NCBI GenBank assembly: GCA_016871275.1
Contig: VFZG01000019.1
Location: 1 to 59,621 of the forward strand
DNA length: 59,621 nt
Source of the DNA: Acidimicrobiia bacterium
Lineage (GTDB): Bacteria; Acidobacteriota; Vicinamibacteria; Vicinamibacterales; UBA2999
Direction: 5' to 3'
In this document: one piece after another, positions 52,504 through 59,621 of the stretch
How the letters are laid out: every line of letters begins with the position of its first letter
Position numbering within the stretch: position 1 is the first letter of the stretch
Notes under the pieces: model-generated
Database searches by the model: none
What the model saw: only the letters and a program-made list of their open reading frames with translations
What the model was told of the DNA's origin: nothing
Program-made: the position numbers and the translations under genes

Positions 52504-52584
52504 ATGTGCCGCGGAGACACCGAGGCACGGAGGTGGCCTGGTTTGAGCCCCAGCTCTGTGCTCCCGTGTCTCCGTGGCGCATTC
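52504..52584. repeat. CGGAGACACG-type inverted repeat between DUF1552 and ankyrin genes (copy C)
   Basis: Left arm ATGTGCCGCGGAGACACCGA, continuing with GGCACGGAGG (to 52533), faces CTCCCGTGTCTCCGTGGCGC and ATTC (52561-52584); the arms pair imperfectly around a loop. It occupies the same position as the repeat in copy A. Confidence 0.7.
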
Positions 52585-52602
52585 GTGTGACTGGAAGCCA
52601 CT

Positions 52603-54282
52603 ATGCATAGAGTCGTTTCGACAATTGGGTTGGTCGTTGCGCTGTCGATTGGCGCGCATGCGTCGATCGCGGCTTCGCCGATTGCCGATGCGGCGTCGCG
52701 AGGCGATCGCGAGGCGGTCAAGTCGCTGTTGCAGAAGGCCGCCGACGTGAATGCGGCGCAGGGCGACGGCATGACGGCGCTGCACTGGGCGGCCATGAAC
52801 GGCGACGCCGAACTGGCGCAAATGCTGATCGTCGCCGGCGCCAACATCAAGGCGACGACGAGGCTGGGCGCCTACACGCCGCTCTACCTGGCCAGCCAGC
52901 ATGGCCAGGCCCAGGTGCTGCAGGCGCTGATCAAGGCCGGCGCCGACATCAAGACCGGCACCAACAACGGCACGACGCCGCTGATGGCTGCCGCCGCCTC
53001 GGGCCGGCTCGACGCGGTTCGTGTGCTGCTCGAGCACGGCGCCGACGTGAACGCGAAAGACGGCGTGCGTCACCAGACGCCGCTGATGTACGCCGCGGCA
53101 TCGAACCGAGCGGCCGTCATCGAGTTGCTCGCGGCCAGGGGCGCGGACCTGACGGCGACCAGCAAGGTCTCGGAACTGGCCAACCTGTCGCGTGACGGCG
53201 CGGGGTTCGGCGGTAATCCGCAGGTGCCCGGCGCCCCGGGCGCCCCGGCGCGTCGTCCGCAAATGGCCGGCGTCGATCGCAACTATCAGCTCAATGAACT
53301 GATCGTCGCGCACGGCGGCCTGACGCCGCTGCTGTATGCGGTCCGCCAGGGCTTCCACGAATCCACCGAGGCGCTCCTCGAAGCCGGCGCCGATGTGAAT
53401 CTGGTCTCGGCCGGAGACAAGACGACCCCGCTGGTGATGGCGATCATCAACGGCCACTTCGATCTCGCCAAGGTGCTGCTCGATCGGGGCGCCAACCCGA
53501 ACGCCACTGCCGCCAACGGCGCCAGTCCGCTGTATGCGGTGCTGAACGTCGAGTGGGCGCCGAAGGCGCTCTATCCGCAGCCGCAGGCGCACAAGCAGCA
53601 GCAGCTCGGCTACCTCGACCTGATGGAGGCGCTGATCGACAAGGGCGCCGACGTCAACGCCCGTACCCGCATGAAGATCTGGTACTCGGGCTATAGCTTC
53701 GACCTGTCGGGCGTCGATGAGATCGGCGCCAGCGTGTTCTGGCGCGCCGCCTACGCCAGCGACATCGCGGCGATGAGGCTGCTGGTCGCCAATGGTGCCG
53801 ACCCCAACGTGCCCACCATGAAGCCCGCCGGCCGGGCCCGCTTCGGCGACATGCTCGAGACCCGCGAGGTGATCGATCAGTCAGGCCTGCCGCCGGTGCC
53901 GATCGGCGGCCCGTCGGTGACGCCGCTGCACGCCGCCGCCGGCGTCGGCTACGGCGAGGGCTTTGGCGCCAACTCGCATCGCTACGCGCCGACCGGCATG
54001 CTGGCGGCGGTGCAGTATCTGGTGGAGGAGTTCGGCGCCGACGTCAACGCCGCCGATCATGAAGGCAACACTGCGCTGCACCATGCGGCGGCGCGCGGTG
54101 ACAATGAGATGATCCTCTATCTGGTCGCCAAGGGGGCCAATGTGAAGGCCGTGGACCGAGAGGGTCGGACCACGGTGGACATGGCCAACGGCCCCGTGCA
54201 GCGTATTCAACCGTTTCCCGAGACCATCGCCCTTCTCGAAAAGCTCGGAGCAAAGAACAACCATAAGTGCATTTCCTGTTAG
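52603..54282 (+). CDS. secreted ankyrin-repeat protein ending in CISC (cassette copy C)
   Basis: A 559-residue paralogue with a signal peptide (MHRVVSTIGLVVALSIGAHA). Ankyrin repeats include DGMTALHWAAMNGDAELAQM and LIVAGANIKATTRLGAYTPL in block one, then YQLNELIVAHGGLTPLLYAV opening block two, and DHEGNTALHHAAARGDNEMI near the end. It ends in KNNHKCISC. The next gene begins inside its last codons with a GTG 16 nt before this stop, so the barrel downstream is probably translated from the same mRNA. Confidence 0.85.
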   Translation: MHRVVSTIGLVVALSIGAHASIAASPIADAASRGDREAVKSLLQKAADVNAAQGDGMTALHWAAMNGDAELAQMLIVAGANIKATTRLGAYTPLYLASQHGQAQVLQALIKAGADIKTGTNNGTTPLMAAAASGRLDAVRVLLEHGADVNAKDGVRHQTPLMYAAASNRAAVIELLAARGADLTATSKVSELANLSRDGAGFGGNPQVPGAPGAPARRPQMAGVDRNYQLNELIVAHGGLTPLLYAVRQGFHESTEALLEAGADVNLVSAGDKTTPLVMAIINGHFDLAKVLLDRGANPNATAANGASPLYAVLNVEWAPKALYPQPQAHKQQQLGYLDLMEALIDKGADVNARTRMKIWYSGYSFDLSGVDEIGASVFWRAAYASDIAAMRLLVANGADPNVPTMKPAGRARFGDMLETREVIDQSGLPPVPIGGPSVTPLHAAAGVGYGEGFGANSHRYAPTGMLAAVQYLVEEFGADVNAADHEGNTALHHAAARGDNEMILYLVAKGANVKAVDREGRTTVDMANGPVQRIQPFPETIALLEKLGAKNNHKCISC

Positions 54283-56618
54283 TCGCGCTCGCTCTGTCCC
54301 TCTCCACCGCGCCGGCCTTCGCACAAGCCTCAGACTCTGAGGCTCGTGCGGGGTCTGCGCACGCCGCGGCACCCGCGATTGCCATCGACGGACCCGCGCC
54401 GTCGGATCAGCCCAACGTGATGGTGCGCGATCCGAAGACGTTGAAGTCGACCGTCCGCGCCATCAAGTTGCCAGAGCCGCTGCGACTCGACGGCAAGCTC
54501 GATGACGACGTGTACTCGAACTACCAGCCGTTCGGCGGCCTGGTGCAGGCCGCGCCAGACTACGGCAAGCCCTCGACGGAGAAGACCGACATCTGGGTGA
54601 TGTTCGACGGCGAGAACATCTACGTCGCCGCCAGGTGCTACGACACCGCTCCGCCGGAGCGCTGGATTGCCAACGAGCTGCGCCGCGACACGTTTCAGAT
54701 GGTCAACAACGACCACTTCGGCGTGGGGTTCGACACCTTCTACGATCGCCGTAGCGGCGTCATGTTTTACGCCAATGTGCTGGGCGGCTTTGCCGACTAT
54801 GCGATTGTCGACGAGGGCAGCCCGAACAAGGACTGGAACCCGGTCTGGGACGTGAAGACCGGCCGGTTCGATGGCGGCTGGACCATCGAAATGAGATTCC
54901 CGTTCAAGACGCTGCGCTACTCCTCCGGCGACGGCCAGGTGTGGGGCGTGCAGTTCCGCCGGGCCATTCGCCACAAGAACGAGTGGACCTACTGGACGCA
55001 GGTGCCGCGCCAGATGGCAGGGCCGCAGGCGTTCAATCGAGTCAGCGCCTTCGGCACTGTGGTCGGCCTCGATCTGCCACCCGCCGGACGCAACCTCGAG
55101 CTGAAGCCGTATGCGCTTGGCAAGACGTCGACCGATCGGCTGACCAATCCGCCATCATCGAACGACCGGGATGGCAGCTTCGGCGGCGACGTGAAGTACG
55201 GCGTCACTGCGAATCTGACCGCGGACCTGACCATCAACACCGATTTCGCGCAGGTCGAAATCGATGAACAACAGGTCAACCTGACGCGCTTCAACATCTT
55301 CCTGCCGGAGAAGCGCGAGTTCTTCCTCGAGGGGCGGGGGTTGTTCGACTTTGGCCGCGGCGGCGCCTCGGGCGGCGGCAACTTTGCCCTGTTTACGGGT
55401 GGCGGTGGAGGAGGGAGCAGCGATACGCCGTATCTGTTCTATACGCGCCGGATTGGCTTGAATCGCGGCCGCGTCGTGCCGATCGATGCGGGCGGACGTC
55501 TCACCGGCAAGATCGGCGGGTTCGGCGTCGGTGCCATGAACATCCAGGCCGGTGATGAGGCCGTCTCGAAGAGTCCGGGCACGAACTTCACCGTGCTCCG
55601 CATCAAGCGCGACATCCTGCGCCGCAGCACCATTGGCGCCATGTTCACCAACCGCAACAGGCTGACGTCGAACCGGCCCGGCGACAACCAGGCCTATGGT
55701 ATCGATGCGGCCTTTGGCTTCTATCAGAACGTGGCAATCAGCAGCTATTACGCTCGCACCGAGACGACCAACCTGGCGGGCGACAGCGAGAGTTATCTGG
55801 GCAAGTTCGACTGGCAGCCGGATCGCTACGGCTTCAGTGCCGAGCACCTCAAGGTCGGCAAGGCGTTCAATCCTGAAGTCGGTTTCCTGCGCCGGTCCGA
55901 CTTCACGCGCTCGTATGCGCAGGCCCGCTTCAGTCCACGGCCGAGAGGGTCGAAGCGCGTGCGCAAGTACACCTCGCAGCTGAGCTACGAGTACTACACG
56001 AACGGCGCCGGCGACGTCGAGTCGAAGCAAGCCACCGGCAGCTTCAACATCGAGTTCAACAACAGCGACACGTTCAACGCCGAGGCCAACGCCAGCTACG
56101 ATCGACTGCTGACGCCGTTCTTACCCGCGCCGGGGCACCCGATTCCGGTCGGCGGCTACCACTACAACGACCTGTCGATTCGCTACAGCATGGGCCAGCA
56201 GCGCCGCCTGTCGGGCAATGTCGGCGTGCAGTTCGGTCAGTATTACAGCGGTACGATCCGCGCCCTGACGTTCTCCAACGGCCGCTACGCGATCCTCGAG
56301 CAGTTCTCGATTGAGCCGCGCCTGTCGATCAACAACATCAACCTGCCGTCAGGCGGTTTCACCACCAGGCAGTTCGGCGTACGCACCGATTACGGATTCT
56401 CGCCGCGCATGTTCGCCAGCGCGCTGGTGCAGTACAGCTCCGCCGACCACACGTTCAGCAGCAACGTGCGCTTCCGCTGGGAGTACCGCCCGGGCAGCGA
56501 GTTCTTCATGGTCTGGACCGACGAGCAGGACACCAATCCGCTGGAGCCGCAGCGCGGCTCGCTGGCGCTCCGCAACCGGGCGTTCGTCGTCAAGATGACG
56601 CGTCTGTTCCGTTTCTAA
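54267..56618 (+). CDS. DUF5916 outer-membrane barrel with CBM9-like N-terminal domain
   Basis: A 783-residue paralogue of the protein at 11255. The GTG start lies inside the ankyrin gene (overlap 16 nt) and begins a signal peptide (MHFLLVALALSLSTAPAFAQ). A CBM9-like domain spans about 60-240 (EPLRLDGKLDDDVYSNYQPF, DHFGVGFDTFYDR), and the barrel bears FLPEKREFFLEGRGLFDFG and ends in MTRLFRF. Position at the end of the triplicated cassette suggests an outer-membrane partner, perhaps for export or import of the substrate. This is inference. Confidence 0.82.
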   Translation: MHFLLVALALSLSTAPAFAQASDSEARAGSAHAAAPAIAIDGPAPSDQPNVMVRDPKTLKSTVRAIKLPEPLRLDGKLDDDVYSNYQPFGGLVQAAPDYGKPSTEKTDIWVMFDGENIYVAARCYDTAPPERWIANELRRDTFQMVNNDHFGVGFDTFYDRRSGVMFYANVLGGFADYAIVDEGSPNKDWNPVWDVKTGRFDGGWTIEMRFPFKTLRYSSGDGQVWGVQFRRAIRHKNEWTYWTQVPRQMAGPQAFNRVSAFGTVVGLDLPPAGRNLELKPYALGKTSTDRLTNPPSSNDRDGSFGGDVKYGVTANLTADLTINTDFAQVEIDEQQVNLTRFNIFLPEKREFFLEGRGLFDFGRGGASGGGNFALFTGGGGGGSSDTPYLFYTRRIGLNRGRVVPIDAGGRLTGKIGGFGVGAMNIQAGDEAVSKSPGTNFTVLRIKRDILRRSTIGAMFTNRNRLTSNRPGDNQAYGIDAAFGFYQNVAISSYYARTETTNLAGDSESYLGKFDWQPDRYGFSAEHLKVGKAFNPEVGFLRRSDFTRSYAQARFSPRPRGSKRVRKYTSQLSYEYYTNGAGDVESKQATGSFNIEFNNSDTFNAEANASYDRLLTPFLPAPGHPIPVGGYHYNDLSIRYSMGQQRRLSGNVGVQFGQYYSGTIRALTFSNGRYAILEQFSIEPRLSINNINLPSGGFTTRQFGVRTDYGFSPRMFASALVQYSSADHTFSSNVRFRWEYRPGSEFFMVWTDEQDTNPLEPQRGSLALRNRAFVVKMTRLFRF

Positions 56619-56631
56619 CAGAAGATCGAGG

Positions 56632-56700
56632 GACAACAGGAGAGCAGGAGGTCAGGAGAACTTGTTTATGGTTCTCGTGTCCTCCTATTTTCCTGTTCGC
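56632..56700. repeat. imperfect long inverted repeat after the DUF5916 gene
   Basis: GACAACAGGAGAGCAGGAGG (56632 onward, to 56661) faces GTTCTCGTGTCCTCCTATTT (56671 onward, to 56700), with a 9-nt loop TTGTTTATG. It resembles a long terminator hairpin without a U-tract and, like other gaps, is built from repeated short words (CAGGAG). Confidence 0.6.
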
Positions 56701-56780
56701 TCCCTCCTGGCCTCTGGTCCCGTGACCGGCGTGCGGCACCCCTATAGCCAGCTTGTACGGCATGATTGATCCAGCCAATC

Positions 56781-57407
56781 GTGCGCGCCCCCCTCGACGA
56801 ATACGCCATCCGCAAGTCCGCACGCGAAGCCACCGTCGTGATTCGAGAACGCCGTCACGTCCATCTCGGCAACGCCAAGGTGACGCTGTTTCTCGCCGCC
56901 GTGGTCTACAGCGTCGTCGCGCTGGGCGACGATCCGTCGGCAATCGCCTATGGCGTCGGCGTGGCGGTGTTCATCGCGCTGTCGGTCTGGCACGAGTCGG
57001 TGATTCGCGCGCTGGTGCGCGCGCGCGGGGCGGTGGCGTACTACGACCAGGGCGCGGCGCGCATCGAGGACCGCTGGATGCGCGGCGAGGCGAGCGGCGA
57101 TCGCTTCCGCGATCGCGACCATCCCTACGCCGACGATCTCGACATCTTCGGACCGTCGTCTTTGTTCCAGTTGCTGTCCGGCTGCCGGACGCCGATGGGG
57201 GAGGCGCGGCTGGCCTCCTGGCTGCTGCGTGCATCGCCGGTCGCCGAGATCCGCGATCGCCAGGCCACGGTGGCGGCGCTGCGCGGCTACATCGACCTGC
57301 GCGAGCGGATTGCCGTCGTGAACGCCGGCCGCCGCCGATCGATCGATGCGGTGCGCCTGATTGAGTGGGCAGAGCAGGGTGGGGAGCTGCCGCGGATCGG
57401 CCGTTGA
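56781..57407 (+). CDS. MutS-related membrane ATPase, N-terminal part (frameshifted gene)
   Basis: This frame encodes the first third of a MutS-like protein with two hydrophobic segments. I choose GTG at 56781 (VRAPLDEYAIRKSAR); a TTG at 56766 is possible, and neither has a Shine-Dalgarno sequence. HPYADDLDIFGPSSLFQLLSG and GCRTPMGEARLASWLL match the connector region of the membrane-bound MutS relatives. The frame stops at 57405-57407 after EQGGELPRIGR, and the family continues in the -1 frame as RPLIVGAGIAFAVTVG, so the gene is broken by a one-base loss (or two-base gain) near 57380-57404. Sequencing error, true pseudogene or frameshifting remain open. Confidence 0.7.
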   Translation: MRAPLDEYAIRKSAREATVVIRERRHVHLGNAKVTLFLAAVVYSVVALGDDPSAIAYGVGVAVFIALSVWHESVIRALVRARGAVAYYDQGAARIEDRWMRGEASGDRFRDRDHPYADDLDIFGPSSLFQLLSGCRTPMGEARLASWLLRASPVAEIRDRQATVAALRGYIDLRERIAVVNAGRRRSIDAVRLIEWAEQGGELPRIGR

Positions 57408-58576
57408 TCGTCGGTGCCGGCATCGCGTTCGCCGTGACGGTCGGCCTCTATCTGAACGGCGGTCCAGGGACCCCGGCCGTCGTGGTGCTGGCCGTGAATG
57501 CGGTCTTGATGGCCTGGCTGTTCAAGCGCTGCCACCTGCTGGTCGAGCGGCTGGCCGGCGCCACCGAATCCGCGGCGCTGGAATTGATCGCCGCGGTCAT
57601 CGGCGAGATCGAGCGCGAGCCGTTCCAGGAGCCGGCGCTCGTCGAACTGGCGAAGCAGCTGCGCGGCGACGGCGGCGTCCCATCCGCCTCGCGCGGTCTG
57701 TCACGCATGGCGCGCATCACGGACTGGGTGGATGGGCGTCACAACGCGTTCCTCCGGATTTCCGAGATCCCGTTTCTCTTCACGCTGCAGGTGGCATGCG
57801 CGGCGGACAGCTGGCGACGAGCGCACGGTGGTCAGCTGCGCGGCTGGGTGGACGCGATTGGCGACATGGAGGCGCTGTTGTCACTGGCTGGATACTCGTA
57901 CGAGCACCCGGCCGACCCGTTCGCCGAGCTGCTGGACGAGGCGACGCCGGTCTTCGACGCCACCGAGATCACGCACCCGCTGATCCCCGCTGGCGATGCG
58001 ATCCGAAATTCGCTGACGCTGGCCCGCCAGTCCGCCACTCCGCACGTGCTCCTGGTCAGCGGTTCGAACATGTCCGGCAAGAGCACCTTGATGCGGACCA
58101 TCGGCATCAACACCGTCCTGGCGCTCGCGGGTGCGCCGGTGCGGGCGGTCCACCTTCGCCTGTCGGTGCTTGCGGTCGGCACCTGCCTGCGGCATACCGA
58201 TTCGCTGCAGGAGCATCGCTCGGGTTTCTACACCGAAGCGCTCCGCATCCGCCGGATTTGCGATGTGCTCGACGGCCCGCTTCCACTGCTGTTCCTGTTC
58301 GATGAGCTGCTGAGTGGCACCAACTCGAAGGATCGCCGGGTGGCGGCCGAGGGCGTGGTGCGCACCATGCTGGCGCGCGGCGCCATTGGCCTCGTGACCA
58401 CCCATGATCTGTCGCTTACCGAAATCGCGGCGCTGTTTCCGGATGAGGTCAGGAACGTGCATCTGCAGGACAAGGTAGAGAACGGCCGGATGTCGTTCGA
58501 CTACCAGCTGCGCGATGGTGTGATTACGCATAGCAACGCGCTCGAGTTAATGCGCATGATTGGTTTGGATGTTTAA
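57365..58576 (+). CDS. MutS-related membrane ATPase, C-terminal part (frameshifted gene)
   Basis: The second part of the broken gene, 403 residues in the frame that begins at a GTG (57365). It holds two hydrophobic segments (LIVGAGIAFAVTVGLYL, AVVVLAVNAVLMAWL), the MutS clamp/lever-like helices and the ATPase: Walker A SGSNMSGKSTLMRTIGIN, Walker B-like LLFLFDELLSGTNSKDR, and the switch VTTHDLSLTEIA. This group is related to MutS but lacks mismatch-recognition domains. The last 8 nt overlap the next gene's ATG (58569), suggesting coupling. Confidence 0.72.
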   Translation: MGRAGWGAAADRPLIVGAGIAFAVTVGLYLNGGPGTPAVVVLAVNAVLMAWLFKRCHLLVERLAGATESAALELIAAVIGEIEREPFQEPALVELAKQLRGDGGVPSASRGLSRMARITDWVDGRHNAFLRISEIPFLFTLQVACAADSWRRAHGGQLRGWVDAIGDMEALLSLAGYSYEHPADPFAELLDEATPVFDATEITHPLIPAGDAIRNSLTLARQSATPHVLLVSGSNMSGKSTLMRTIGINTVLALAGAPVRAVHLRLSVLAVGTCLRHTDSLQEHRSGFYTEALRIRRICDVLDGPLPLLFLFDELLSGTNSKDRRVAAEGVVRTMLARGAIGLVTTHDLSLTEIAALFPDEVRNVHLQDKVENGRMSFDYQLRDGVITHSNALELMRMIGLDV

Positions 58577-59621
58577 GATCGTGCTGCTGGCTGGGGCGCT
58601 GTTGACCGCGCAGAACAGCCCCCGCGTGGCGATTCTCGAACAGGCTGGCTGGGCCGCAATCAAGGCTGGACAGCCGCAGGTCGCCATGGAATCGTTCTCC
58701 GAAGCGATCAAGCTCGATCCGAAGAACGCGTTGCGGCGCCTGGGCGCGGGTATAGCCGAATTTCTGGCGCGGCACGACTCTGAAGCGAAGGCTCATCTCG
58801 AGCAGGCGCTCGCGCCCGAGCCCACGCAGGTTCGCGCCCGCGCGCAACTGGCGCAGGTTGTGAGGCGCCAGGCCGACTTCCAGGAAGCGATTCGGCTGTA
58901 TGAGATTGTCTCCACCGAAGTGCCCAACGATGCCGGCGTGCGCGACACGCCGGAGCGGTGGAAGCGAGAGCGCGACCTGCACGACCGCATGCGCCTCGAA
59001 GTCGGGCACTTCTTCACAATTTCATTCGAAGGCGCGGAAGACGCTGAGTTGGCGGCACAGGCGCTCGAGTCGCTGAATCGCGCCGATTGGCGAATCTGCG
59101 ACTTGTTTGGTGCCTATCCGCCCAAGTCAGTGCCGGTCGTGCTCTACACCGGGGAACAGTTCCAGGACATCACTCGCTCGCTGAAGTGGGCGGCGGCGTT
59201 CGACGGCATTAACCGCATCCCGATGCGCGGCGCTGGAGAGAACGGCGAAGAGCTCGATCGGGTGCTGGCGCACGAGTTCACGCACGCACTGATTCGATCG
59301 AGCGCCACTCGCGGCCTGCCGACCTGGCTCAACGAAGGCCTGGCGTCGGTGCTGGAGAGTGACAACATGGACTGGGCGACTAGGCGGCTGGAAAAGGTGG
59401 AGAAATTGCCGTCGCTGGAGGCGCTGTCGGCGCCGTTCGGCAAGTTGAGCGGCGCAGACGCCACCATCGCCTATGCCGCCAGCATCGTGGCGGGGCGCCG
59501 GCTCCTCGACGAAGCCGGCCCGGCCGCGATTACGAACCTGCTACGGGATCTTGGCAACGGCGTCGATTTTGAAAGCGCCTTCCTGCATCGAATGCAGCGA
59601 TCGTTTGCAGACTTCGCCGGC
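58569..59621 (+). CDS. TPR-containing peptidase MA-like protein, truncated by the window end
   Basis: The ATG at 58569 overlaps the MutS-like gene by 8 nt. The visible 351 residues have a short hydrophobic start (MFKIVLLAGALLTAQN), TPR-like helices at about 25-130 (MESFSEAIKLDPKNALRRLG and a LARHDSEAKAHLEQALAPEP repeat), and then a zincin region with HEFTHALIR and TWLNEGLASVLE, the signature of the peptidase MA-like family. The reading frame is still open at 59621. A periplasmic zinc peptidase is likely, but the C-terminus is missing. Confidence 0.8.
   Translation, partial: MFKIVLLAGALLTAQNSPRVAILEQAGWAAIKAGQPQVAMESFSEAIKLDPKNALRRLGAGIAEFLARHDSEAKAHLEQALAPEPTQVRARAQLAQVVRRQADFQEAIRLYEIVSTEVPNDAGVRDTPERWKRERDLHDRMRLEVGHFFTISFEGAEDAELAAQALESLNRADWRICDLFGAYPPKSVPVVLYTGEQFQDITRSLKWAAAFDGINRIPMRGAGENGEELDRVLAHEFTHALIRSSATRGLPTWLNEGLASVLESDNMDWATRRLEKVEKLPSLEALSAPFGKLSGADATIAYAASIVAGRRLLDEAGPAAITNLLRDLGNGVDFESAFLHRMQRSFADFAG

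Noticed and set aside
57360-57420. Programmed -1 frameshift in the MutS-like gene
   Set aside because: No X-XXY-YYZ slippery site and no obvious pseudoknot; a base-loss error or mutation is simpler. Kept only as an open alternative.

Overview
This is high-GC bacterial DNA with dense coding, many Sec/Tat-exported proteins, c-type cytochromes, very large outer-membrane receptors and many domains of unknown function. The gene content (carboxypeptidase-like TonB receptor, DUF5916 barrels, DUF1587/1592/1588/1585 cytochromes paired with DUF1552 proteins, HupE, SoxCD, PHM-like copper cytochromes) suggests an Acidobacteriota genome, probably class Vicinamibacteria. That assignment is inference from gene families; no rRNA or ribosomal protein marker is present.

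Layout. Positions 1-192 hold the end of a SelW/Rdx-like protein. Positions 446-11084 hold exported enzymes and a 1295-residue TonB receptor: CocE-type hydrolase, cupin, receptor, a DUF1028-PEBP fusion (minus), a cytochrome c/copper monooxygenase-like protein and an M20 amidohydrolase. Positions 11255-16723 hold a DUF5916 barrel, a second DUF1028 protein with TPRs and a TonB receptor coupled to it. On the minus strand at 16745-25994 lie an ATP-grasp ligase with a zincin, tRNA-Arg(UCG), msrA, a tripartite tricarboxylate transporter whose TctC and TctB parts are fused, pdxH and a large polytopic membrane protein. Positions 26065-36646 hold an amidohydrolase lipoprotein, HD-GYP protein, ROK kinase, small cytochrome, an NHL/PAL-like beta-propeller, HupE, a second copper cytochrome and a SoxC/SoxD-like pair.

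The centre of interest is 36950-54282. A three-gene cassette, diheme DUF1592-type cytochrome, DUF1552 protein and secreted ankyrin protein ending in K/R-C-x-x-C, is present three times in tandem in the same order and orientation. It is followed by an overlapping DUF5916 outer-membrane barrel. It looks like a duplicated and diverged periplasmic or cell-surface system of unknown function, with an inverted-repeat operator candidate in front. The window ends with a frameshifted MutS-related membrane ATPase and a truncated TPR/MA-type peptidase.

Two non-coding patterns recur. First, many intergenic gaps carry short tandem arrays with 7- or 8-bp units. Each locus has its own unit, often containing a stop trinucleotide, so the array places stops in all three frames just behind a gene. 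Second, several genes have a TANNNT -10-like box only 5-11 nt before the start codon and no Shine-Dalgarno sequence, which suggests leaderless mRNAs, including one divergent pair sharing a palindromic -10 box. All assignments come from reading the sequence; no database search was possible.
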